From contig JAQGDQ010000178.1 in assembly GCA_030141605.1 (NCBI GenBank), positions 319,001 through 383,000 on the forward strand: 64,000 nt of DNA. The letters run 5' to 3'. Numbering within the stretch: position 1 is the first letter of the stretch; the number at the start of each line of letters is the position of its first letter. Source of the DNA: Tubiluchus corallicola. Taxonomy: Eukaryota; Priapulida; Priapulimorpha; Priapulimorphida; Tubiluchidae. Made by a program: the position numbers and the translations under genes. Shown here piece by piece: positions 32,872 to 43,399 of the stretch. The notes below the pieces were generated by a model. The model worked only from the letters and a program-made list of their open reading frames with translations, was not told the DNA's origin and searched no databases.

Positions 32872-35800
32872 CTATCTTGCATCCAGACAACCTAGAACGC
32901 TATGCAGATGCCGTGTAATACTTTCATGCAAATCTTTAATGATGCTCAACAATGTGAAAATGTTCTGCTTATCAGCCATTAAACATTTTTGCTCAGCTAG
33001 TGCATCTGCTAGAGTCTTGTACAAATGTGTGACATCTAAATAAACATCACTACATATGGGTGGAGAAACTGACTTCACATTCTCCACATATTTTATTAAC
33101 CAAGTGTAATAATCCTCACTCTGAAAATCTGGATTCTTTATGAAGTCATTTTGCATGTCAACCACTATATTACCACTTGATATAATGTCAGTTTCTGATA
33201 CAATGTCATTACTGGCAGCATCTAAAACAGTGTTCATTCTTTTGGTCCTCATAGATTCCATACTTTTTTTGGAACATGGTGTGCTATTTGGCAAATCTGA
33301 GCACGTAAATGCATCATTTTGATCTCCATTACGTTTGCTTGCTTGAGTAGCAGTGGAGAACGTAAGATTAGCCTGAACTTCAGCTACAGTTTGAACCTGG
33401 TGTTCATTTGCTTCTTTATTGTTCATCGACTTGTCCAAATTGTCATTGTCCAAAGGCACTATGGTTTCTGTTAGGATGTTTTTACAGTCCTCAGTTTGAA
33501 TAGCTTGAGTTGTACGAGACAAATTGTTGGAATCTGCTTCTGTCTCAGGTAACTTGATGATTGTTATTAATTCATCACCAGATGCACCTGTAGCCGTAGA
33601 TGTCTCGACTTCGAAGTTTTCTGATACCTGAACAAGAACTTGTTCACCCTGGCCACTGGTTACGTGCATCACTTCATCTGGTCTTTCACTGGTCAGTAAA
33701 GCTACAACTTCTCCTTCTGCCACCTGGTGTAACACGTTGGAAACACTCTCTGCTGACAACATGTTGCCATGTCGTGTTTTAGCTTCGGCATCTTTAAAAA
33801 CAAACTGCAATGCATTGTTCGCATCCTTGTAAATGGAAACATCATCGTGTGGGTGTTTTCGTAGCACATGAGACCGCAGAGCTTCTGCACGTTTGAACGA
33901 TTCCGAACAAAGTAAACAGCTATATTTTTTGAGAGAGTTGTGCTCTCGCACGTGGCGGTGACAACTGGATTGATCGGCAAATGAAACACCACACACTCCG
34001 CACACATACGGCTTAGATCCCGAATGCAGGATCAAATGACGGTTCAAGTCCGATTTCCGTTTAAAAGCTTTTGCACAGCGGTTGCAGGGAAACGGTTTAT
34101 AATCCATGTGCACACGCATGTGAGACTGCACTAGTTCTGGCCGTCTGAAAACTCTACTACAGATGCCACAAGAAAACTTACATCGTTTTGCATGTGAAAA
34201 CATGTGCCGTCTCATCGTGGACTCGCAATTAAATGTCTGACCGCACATTTCACACGAACGTTTGTCATTGTCAGTATGAATTTTCATGTGTTGGACAAAT
34301 CGAAAAGCAGTTTCGCACGCCTTGCCACATACAGTGCAGGTATAACAATCATTACCTGCATGTGCTAAGACATGCTGGTCTAATGTCAGTTTCCGTTTGA
34401 ACCTTTTTCCGCACACACTACACTTATATGGCTTTTTGTCAGAATGGACAACTCGATGCGACTTTAATCTGCGTGCACTTTTAAACTGCATCTTACATAC
34501 GTCACACATGTACAAATTACCTCCTGTGTCAGTGCTACCTGGGAATCGTTTAACATTGTTGCAATCTACGATGGTCAGGCTGCCGTCTTCGCCAAACAAG
34601 TACTTAGATGGCCGACCTACTCTTCTGTTTGCACACGAACTAGTACAAACAGAAATTGTAGGCTTTAAAAGTTTGTCATCTGGCAACATTATTGCATTTT
34701 CAGATGGGTAATGTTTGCGTGGACGACCTCGTTTTGTCTTCCCAAACTTTTTACTGTCGACAAAAGTACTTTTGTCGAGCCTTTCTGTTTTTTCCACCAA
34801 ATGCACTGATAGATTATTGTTTTCATTCTTAGGATCATCTGGTGCTTTGCCATATTTTTCTACGTGTTGGAATTTTTTGGTGCTACTTTTCACCGCTCCT
34901 CCATTTTCATTAATGACCAGCATAGCTGAGATATCTTTGTACTGACTGAAGCAACCACCTGTGCTGGCTGAATCCGTGTTACTTGACTCAAGGCTGATAC
35001 CTTCATTTTCATTTCCTTTTGCTTCATCTCCTTTACCTTCACCTGTTTGCAGAAAAATATGAGACTTTTTGACTTTCACATAAGCAGCTAGGCCAAGTAT
35101 TCTTTACTTAAACACAGTCATCAATGTTATCACAGTTAAAGACAGAAACAAAGGGATATAATTAGTTTAAAATGCAAACCTGCCTATTTGAATGCAATTC
35201 TTACCATGACCAATATCTCAAAGATCCCAAGCTGATCTGAAGTACCTTTAAACTTCATTTGTAAAACAAGCAACATGCTTATGTAAATGCTTCATGATAA
35301 CAAAAGAGATATGACAGAATAAACCTTAAAGCAAAACCGAATCCAATGTATGTCAAAACAATCTACTCTTTAAAATATTGAAAGGAAACATACTATTTTT
35401 TTCAAAAACGACTTACATGAAAGAATTATTACCACACAAACACAGTTTTTGCATTCACGTTCTTAACTGTTACATGCATTATGCAATTCGCTAGTTAGAT
35501 GGGCACTAGTGCCTGCATTTTGGAAATGCATTACACAAAAAAGGTGCTGTATTTCTCAGTTCAGATGTGTTAGTTTCTGATGAACTACACACATTTGACA
35601 GCTCACGCGTGAGGACAGCGGTAAATTTGAATTTGTGAATTTTTATCTTAAAACTTGCCCGTACAAAACACTGAATGTCTTACAGTAGCACTGTACTTCA
35701 ATTTTCGCTTTCGCAAACACGTGCAACACGCTCGTAGAACATTTTTGTTGTTGAAAATTATGTTAGTTTGTGATGTCATCAATAGTTGGGCTTGCCTGCC

Positions 35801-36821
35801 ATTAATTAAGATTTTAATCAATTATTTATTTAGTAGAAATGCTTTTGCAGTATTAATTGTGTTAAAGTGTATACTTTTATTGGACTTGAAAGTGGCGCAG
35901 TATATGAAAAATTGTTTAACACTGAAAAATCTTCCCTTAACTATGTACCTAGCTCGAACATTGCCAAATGCTGAAACATTGTTTTTTTTTCAAAAAAAAA
36001 GTGGAGACACTATACAGCTCGAACTTGTTCTTCCAGCAAACAACTAATACACAACAGCTAGCAGGCAGAAGTATAAGACACTGATAAAGGACTAAAAATG
36101 TAGCACCTTCATTACCTTGTATCGAGACAGTCTAGAACACTTAGACCATTTTGTGCTGGGTAATACTTTCATACAAATCTTTAATAACGTTTAGCAAGGT
36201 GAGAAATTTCTGCTTATTAGCTGTTAAACCTTTTGGCACAGATAGTGCATCAGCTAAAGTCATGTACAAATCTGTGACTTCTAAATAAATGTCACTGCCT
36301 AAGGGTGGAGAAATTGACTTCACATTCTCCATGTAGTTTGTTAACCAAGTGTAATAATTCTGCTCTGAAAATCCAGATTTCTTACAAAGTAATTTTGCAC
36401 ATCAGTCACTGTATTATCACATTATATAGTCTTTCAGCTACAATATCATTACTGGCAGCGTATATAAAACAGCATTTATTTTCTTGGTCCGCATAGCAAG
36501 TGTTTACTAACGAATATAATTATTATTAATGCCATCTTAATGAGCCAATGACTTGAAAATATCATTCTTGATGCAGTGTTAATTGCAGAGTACGATAACG
36601 TAAAAATTACCTTGTTCAGCAGCAGTAGTCTTGTCAGCAACAAACTGCTGTTCTGGTGTTGTTATGTAAAAGACCATATGACTGTCCACAGTCTCTCTAT
36701 GGTCCTCATCTAAAACAATAATGACTGTTTCGTTTTCTTCATTGCCATCCATTGCAGCTATTTCTTCCTCGAGTATATGCGCATAAGGAATTTTCTTCTC
36801 AGTAGCAATGTCGTTCAACAT
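32872..36821 (-). CDS. eight-finger C2H2 protein with AT-hook-like motifs
   Basis: Two coding exons on the minus strand give 793 residues: exon 1 36821-36611 (starts MLNDIATEKK; donor G|GTAATT, phase 1) and exon 2 35042-32872 (acceptor CAAACAG; reads on as GEGKGDEAKGN). The lengths 211 and 2171 sum to whole codons. Two AT-hook-like motifs (KRGRPRKHYP near residue 175, RRVGRPSKYL near 210) precede eight tandem C2H2 fingers at about 247-467, from YMCDVCKMQF to CLLCSESF. After that comes a long acidic/Thr-rich region and a conserved-looking C-terminal helix-rich segment (ISPP/VSPP...YLDVTHLYKTLADAL). Likely a DNA-binding transcription regulator. A longer 5' frame at 35079 begins at a GTG inside the intron and is not the start. 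The intron contains a decayed copy of the gene's own 3' end. Confidence 0.85.
35930..36495 (-). pseudogene. decayed copy of the eight-finger gene 3' end, inside its own intron
   Basis: The minus-strand frame 36332-36141 (VKSISPPLGSDIYLEVTDLY) repeats the last ~70 residues of the gene (VKSVSPPICSDVYLDVTHLY). Homology continues past the stop into the 3' flank (35930-36060 against about 32320-32460) and upstream to about 36495. No splice sites or intact stop context; diverged and partly deleted. A partial segmental duplication, same orientation as the host gene. Confidence 0.8.
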
Positions 36822-36829
36822 TGCAATTA

Positions 36830-38961
36830 CTTTTTTCTATTCCTACAATGTATAAAAAAAACAGTTAATAAATCATTTACAGTGTGTGCGTTCAGGGCAT
36901 TTCCTAGCATTTTAGAATCCAGATCAAGTGCAAATGTTCTTACAGGGCAAAAAGTAGCGATCTATCCTAACCGTTCCATAATTACAGTAGTGGTAGTATT
37001 TATTTAACAAATACTATCATTAAAATTTGCCTAAACTTGTAATTTAACTACTTAAATTAACGAATAATTAAAATTTAGTTGTAAGTAAAGAACCTTAGCA
37101 CGCATGTCGATGTTGCCAAATTTTGCCCAAAGCCACATAAAAATGGCACAGTGAGATGCAGTTCTACAAAATCCAATATTCATTTAACTTCCAGTACAAA
37201 CATAGTGCGCAAAGTAGTACAAAGAACCATATCAAAACATAATAGCAAGAATACTTATGCATAATACAAAACATCAACATTTTTAAATTAATTTCAGAGT
37301 TTTAATTATCTTGAGGATGAAAGAATTCATTAATATCAACATTTTTTTGAAAACATTGAGAAAACAATGTTTTGAAATATGCAAATATCAGTGTTGGAAA
37401 AACCAAAGTTAATAACAGAGATTAGTATGGGTGTAACAACCTTACAATTGAAACAAACAAAAGTGATTCAACATGATAATCATAGAAAATAAATACAGAC
37501 AGACTTAGTAATTCCAAAACTATGTTAAGAGCTTTAGTAAAATGCATATATATTTTGCAAACTGTGTTTAAAAAGACAATGATGAAGCTATGTTTTATAA
37601 AGCATTTATGCCACAGTAATTTCTGTACAGCAAACAAACTTTGATATCATTATTATAAATTTACACAAAAATACAGCTTACAGTTAATTGTATATAATTA
37701 TATAAAATATAATAAACATATAAACTTTCAAAACATGCAAACTCTATAGGAATCTGTAAAGCTTATTAAAGCTGTTGAAAACTTACAACATAACAGAGTT
37801 ATAGAACCCGCAATCTTAATAGTATTCTGCTTTTAAATTATTACCAAAGAAACAGCAACTACATGAAAGAAGTTAAAATTACCCGATTAAGCAGAAAAGA
37901 TATAATATTTTGAGGTAGTGGAATAGTGACAATTTTTTAAAAAAACGTAATTAAAAGCCATGTGCCGGCACAGCTACATATATAATCATTTAGTTTTACT
38001 ATAAAACTCACATAATTCTTGTACAACTTTTACTTCAACACATAAAATAAATTTTAAAATTCCATTAAACCCTGAAACTACTACAAAAAAACAGACCTTA
38101 CACATTAATTAATTAATAAAACAAACTAATTCAGATCTATCCTACACATAATTCAAATTTACAAATAAACAAACTTGAATTTTGATTCAATCTTAACACA
38201 TTGCATGATACATGCTGTAGTCACAGAAACACTGTCAACAGAGGTTAATACCACTGAATGCTTTATTGTAACATAATCAGTACATAAATGTCCAACAGAT
38301 CCAATAAAGTGGATTAACTGACTGTTCAGAGCACAGGTGAGTAAAACAGACAGGTGACTACCAGGTAACAAACTGAAAAACTGACCAAAACCAAAGCTTT
38401 ACATTCCCGCCACAGATGGCGCCTCGTGCACAAATTTGTAAGTAAGATTAACAAAAAAAAGCTAAGTCTGCTACACATGCAATAAATACAAATGGACATA
38501 AATGTAACAGAACATGTAACAAACCATTTATAAAACCTATAAAATTCAAATGTTAATTTCTTTGTACACTTGTATATAAAAAATATTATAATTACATAAA
38601 ATTATTGTTATAAAATAGTTGAATAGTATCCATTTAAAATAGTAAGTGTTTTAAAACATTCTGAGCAATAACAATGGCTATGGATAAAATATCACAATTC
38701 TGATATGAACTTTTGCAAGTTACAATTTATACTTGCTGAGGCTGATGTTTACAGAAATGGTATTATGGGACTTTATAATACACAAGTTTTCTAACACATT
38801 CTGTTAATCACCAAAACAGTGTCGCTGATAAAAATAGATCTGTTATGTAAAATATTGTCTCTGCCAATTAGCGATGTAAAAAATCAGTAAATATGATTTT
38901 CGTAGTAGGCTCTATGCACAATAAACGTGCATAGTACTTCATTGCACTCCTTTAGTTTAAT
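36830..38961. other. AT-rich intergenic, nothing recognised
   Basis: Upstream of the eight-finger gene. Would contain its promoter and any 5' UTR exon; an acceptor-like TTGTAG lies near 36846 on the minus strand. No gene or repeat identified. Confidence 0.4.
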
Positions 38962-39179
38962 GGCACACACAGACTAGCGAGTTGAATCTCGTGACTTTTT
39001 TCTTTGAGAGTAAATTCAAAAGTGCGAACAGTTACATCGACAAGTTTTTGCAAACTCTCTGAGAATTGCTGCGAGTTCTCTCCGATAGAAGGCACGAGCT
39101 GACAGCCAGCAAAACTCGCCAAGTTTAACTTTCAGAGAGAACTCACGACAGAAAACTTGCTAGTCTGAATGGACGTGCC
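38962..39179. mobile_element. MITE with long imperfect inverted ends
   Basis: About 218 bp. The left end GGCACACACAGACTAGCGAG and the complement of the right end, GGCACGTCCATTCAGACTAG, align with one gap and continue with GAGTT..TCGTGA and CTCTCTGA words for about 50 bases. Essentially a long palindrome; no ORF. It lies in the 3' flank of the ankyrin/Mab-21 gene. Confidence 0.75.
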
Positions 39180-39616
39180 GTAACTGAAGCTGAAAGATGA
39201 CGGCTTAACAAAAAAATTTATTCTTTTCAGAATATTGTGAATGAAATTTGAATCAGCTATTTGGAAATCCGATTCATAATAATTCATAATATATGGAATT
39301 TCTAGTGTTGCATAATAAAACAAAAAGACTTAGTTTTTATCAGGTAGCATTTGTATTTAACACCTGGGAATTGTTACCAGCAACACTATTCCCCAAACCA
39401 GGGCCTTGCGTCATTAAGGCCATAAGCCTTGGGGAAAAGCGCTGATGGTGACAATCTCAAGAGTAATAAATGCTCTATTGTCCTCAAACTAGGCATTATT
39501 TGTATATTATTTCAGTTACACATCATCCAAAAGCATATAAAAACATAAAACACAGGTTAGTTTACATATGTATGAGGTAGAGAAATGCTCCAAAAGCTAT
39601 GTCCGTAGAACTTTTG

Positions 39617-42600
39617 TCATTGACAAATGCACTTATTAGGTGGGCAGCACTCTGTGTTCTCCGACACTTCCCCAGGCTCTTCTTTTACCATATCAACAAA
39701 CTGGTGGCTGTCACTTTCCTGAAGATCAAACTTGTGAAAACTGTTGTTCGTCTCATTATCATTACCATCCTCTAGCTTTCTTCTAACGTGCTGAACGTAA
39801 CATATCGACTTTTTATAAGACTGAAAAAAGCAGAAATTTTTATTTTGGCTAATAAAATATCTAATAGTTTCAGGTAATCAGAAAATCAATGAAGAAAAAA
39901 GCAGTCAGGTGAAAATGATCAATAATGTGTAAAAAATTAATGATGGTAGATTTATAGTAGGTCACCCCACTCAAATTTACAGAGCTTTAAGTAATGCTAC
40001 AGTCACACAGTTCTTACAGTGTCTTATGCATTGCCACAGTCACACTGGCATGATAGAGTTCTTATAGCATCTTATGCATTGCCACGGTCACACTGGTGTG
40101 ATATAGTTCTTACAGTGTCTTATGCATTGCCACAGTCACACTGGCATGATATAGTTCTTACAGTGTCTTATGCATTGCCACGGTCACACTGGCATGATAT
40201 AGTTCTTACAGTGTCTTATGCATTGCCACAGTCACATTGGCATGATATAACTCTTACAGTGTTTTATGCATTGCCACGGTCACACTGGCATGATATAACT
40301 CTTACAGTGTTTTATGCATTGCCACGGTCACACTGGCATGATATAACTCTTACAGTGTTTTATGCATTGCCACAGTCACATTGGCATGATATAACTCTTA
40401 CAGTGTCTTATGCATTGCCACAGTCACACTGGCATGATATAGCTCTTACAGTGTCTTATGCATTGCCACAGTCACATTGGCATGATATAACTCTTACAGT
40501 GTTTTATGCATTGCCACGGTCACACTGGCATGATATAACTCTTACAGTGTCTTATGCATTGCCACAGTCACGCTGGCATGATATAGTTCTTACAGTGTCT
40601 TATGCATTGCCACAGTCACGCTGGTATGATATAGTTCTTACAGTGTCTTATGCACTGCCACAGTCATGCTGGTATGATATAGTTCTTACAGTGTCATATG
40701 CATTGCCACAATAATGCTGGCATGATATAGTTCTCACAGAGCCTTATGCACTGCTATGCTCACACTGGCATGATATCCTTTTTACAGTGCCTTATGCATT
40801 GCCACAGTCACAGTAGTATGACATAGTTCTTACAGTGCCTTATGCATTGCCACAGTCACACTAGTATGACATAGTTCTTACAGTGTCTTATGCATTGCCA
40901 CTATCATGCAGACATGATATAGTTTTGTACAATTGAGCTAAACAGTGGTACCAATGCACAGCATCAATGATGTAACTTACCCTTCACCTACTGCATTTAG
41001 GGTGCAAAAACTGCAAACTGCAAACACACCTCAAGTTTATTAATTGATAACATTTTGCTTTAAAGCTGACAGTAACTAAGCACTTCTCCCGTTTAATGTG
41101 TTGCCTACATATAGCTAAAGAGCTTTGTCTGATTTTTTGTGTATTAGTTGCGCTGATTACAATATTGATAAAAAATATTACAGTGGGTATGGCCTCACTA
41201 TGCTAGTAAAAAGAACGAATTGATACTCTTGATTGTTAAACAAACAATGTCTCTGTACTCAACGTTAGTAAGCTGTGCAACTAACTACATTATGAAAAAC
41301 AAACCCATTCAATATAGGCCTAGTGGGTCTAAATAGGATTCAACTAGGATACAGTGACGTGGCTTTTGCCAATTGTTTTTAATACAATGTATTTTTCCAG
41401 GGAAATGCCAAAACTCTTGCAAAATTTCAAACTAAAATATCGTATGGATAGTGCAAAGTATGAAAATGCAAATGTAGGAGTAAATGATGTTAGCAATTAA
41501 AAGGGTTCAATTTTACCTCTTCAACAGAATTCCACAGATCAGCAATATCATCCATCCAAATTTCACTCAGCTGACTTTTCTTCACTAAATCTATGATTTG
41601 CTCTCTTGTCAGCGTCATCACGCCCTCTTTAGTCGGCAGAGTGTTGTTCTTAATGTGTGTCGAGATCGCTTCCGCGCTCAATGCTATCAAGTGAGGCAGA
41701 GAGAGGATGCTTTTGCGAATATGGTCACTAAGCACATTTACATTAGTAAGAATGTAGTGAGGCATGTATCCTTGCTTACAACAATCACTGATATAACTCA
41801 GTATGCTTAACACCCGTTCAATGACTCTATCTGCTGCCCAAAACTCATCAGCAGCAAACTTCTGAGATTCATGAAGAAAAGCTGTTTTCAAGAGATATGA
41901 ATCGATTAATTTACCAGGTTGAAATTTTGTCACACAAAACAAGCTCACAATGTCGATGCGATACTTGTCTATCAGATGCTTCCTCACATACAATTTTTCG
42001 CCTTCCAAGTGCTCTTTAATATCTACGTCTGGACTAGCACAGTACAAATGTCCACTCATTAATGATTTCAGTAAAATCATCACCTGTTTCTTACAAACTG
42101 GCATCTCCTTTATTCTCTGACTTTCCATCACTGCCGCTGACATAGTCCAGATGGTTAAATCGGACACATCTGTGTATGGTTTACAGACAACATGGCAGGG
42201 AATTTCCGAACAAAGTGATTCTACTGATGCATCGGCTCCAAGTTTTTCCGGCATTTCCAATACAGGGGAAACATCCAGAGAAATACAGAGTGCTTTGTAA
42301 TGATTGCCATGATAGATAAACTTGAAAGTTGTGCAGACTTTGTTCCACTCTATATTAATTAAGCAAAGTGATTCCTCAAACTGTGATTCGTTAAGAGCGG
42401 CATCCATTGCCTTACATATCAACATAACAAACAAATCTTTTATTTCGATAGTGAGAAACTCTTTATCAAGAAACTCAGCATAGAGTTTTTGTTTATTTTC
42501 ATCACGCACATGCACCTTTACAAAACCGGATGGAAGGCCATCAACTAAGGTGCAGTCACATAAATTTTTCAACACAACGAAAAAATCAAACTCATCTGGC

Positions 42601-43358
42601 AGACCGCACTTAATGCCACATGAGCTACTGCCAACGAGAATAGGACTTGCATCAAATCTGACATCAGTTTCCCTCATCTTTCTGCAGACATGGTTTAACA
42701 GAGCCGTAATTCTTTCTAAAATGACTTCATTTTCTTCGGTACAAGGAAGACGACCAACTGAAGGAATCGTTACGATGTCTTCAATGCATTTACATTCTTT
42801 AATACCCCGACTTCGTTCTGACAAAAACAAATCTTTACTAGGTGAATAATCATCAAGCTTTCTTGTCACATATAAAGATCTTAACAAAAACCCAATCAGC
42901 TCTCTTAAACCTTTGTTGAACCCTGTGTTATTTGCCTGGTTAATAAAAATTTCTACAGCGGTTTTTCCGTCATCATTCTTTTTGGCAATATCAATACCAT
43001 GTTTCACTAACTCAAGTACAGTGCAGCGCTTCTCTTCAAATATGTCACTTTCAGCATTGTGTAAAACAGTAGCACTGTATTTGCAGGCAGCTTCATGTAA
43101 TGCTGTGTTGCCAACATCATTTACCGCTGTAACATCAGCACCATTATCTAATAGCACACCAAGGATTTTGGAATAACCACGAGCAGCAGCACAAATTAGT
43201 GCAGTATTTCCGCGCTTTTTGTCTTTGATTTCTGTATTGGCACCCTTTTCCAGAAGTTCCTTAACATCACAGATTCGATTTAGAAAAACAGCCCGATGGA
43301 GCTGTGTACAACCACTAGAATTCTTCTTATTAATGAAAAAGTTTTGAAAAGCGCTCAT
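39617..43358 (-). CDS. ankyrin-repeat plus Mab-21/cGAS-like nucleotidyltransferase
   Basis: Two coding exons on the minus strand, 681 residues: 43358-41517 (614 codons, donor GAAGAG|GTAAAA, phase 0) and 39820-39617 (acceptor TTTTTTCAG, 67 codons to TGA). Start MSAFQNFF is chosen because an acceptor (TTTATCCAG) lies three bases before its ATG; a farther in-frame ATG would be intronic. Residues ~15-145 hold about three ankyrin repeats (GNTALICAAARGYSKILGVL). Residues ~205-560 form a Mab-21 domain: nucleotidyltransferase motif GSSSCG...LPDEFDFF (acidic pair near 255/257), a third acidic residue in SLDVSPVLE (near 367), then SYLLKTAFLHE and MPHYILTNVN, typical of Mab-21. The apparent triad suggests an active cGAS-like receptor making a nucleotide second messenger; ankyrin repeats may sense or scaffold. 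No cGAS-type zinc ribbon was seen. The last exon has a SUMO-type VKEEP and a Cys-rich tail. Confidence 0.85.
39990..40925 (+). repeat. 48-bp minisatellite, about 19 units, in the ankyrin/Mab-21 intron
   Basis: The unit contains TCTTATGCATTGCCACAGTC, then ACTGGCATGATATAGTTCTT and ACAGTG. Identity is high in the middle and falls at the right end. Because 48 is a multiple of three and the unit lacks a stop in one frame, it reads as 231 codons of SYALPQSHWHDIVLTV; this is not a gene. It lies wholly within the intron 41516-39821. Confidence 0.95.
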
Positions 43359-43399
43359 AATCTGGATAAAAACAATTGAAACATCACTGAGCATAATGA

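Noticed and set aside
32872-35079. Single-exon reading of the eight-finger gene from 35079
   Set aside because: That frame starts at a GTG within the intron, upstream of a good acceptor (CAAACAG); joining to the 36821-36611 exon keeps phase and gives an ATG start.
35655-36047. 130-codon plus-strand ORF
   Set aside because: No domain; overlaps the relic duplicate of the zinc-finger 3' flank and lies within an intron on the other strand.
40019-40714. 231-codon ORF of SYALPQSHWHDIVLTV repeats
   Set aside because: It is the translation of a 48-bp minisatellite inside an intron; unit length divisible by three explains the open frame, and no start context, domain or splice support exists.
39990-40925. 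CRISPR-like array
   Set aside because: Units are contiguous with no unique spacers, and the genome is eukaryotic.
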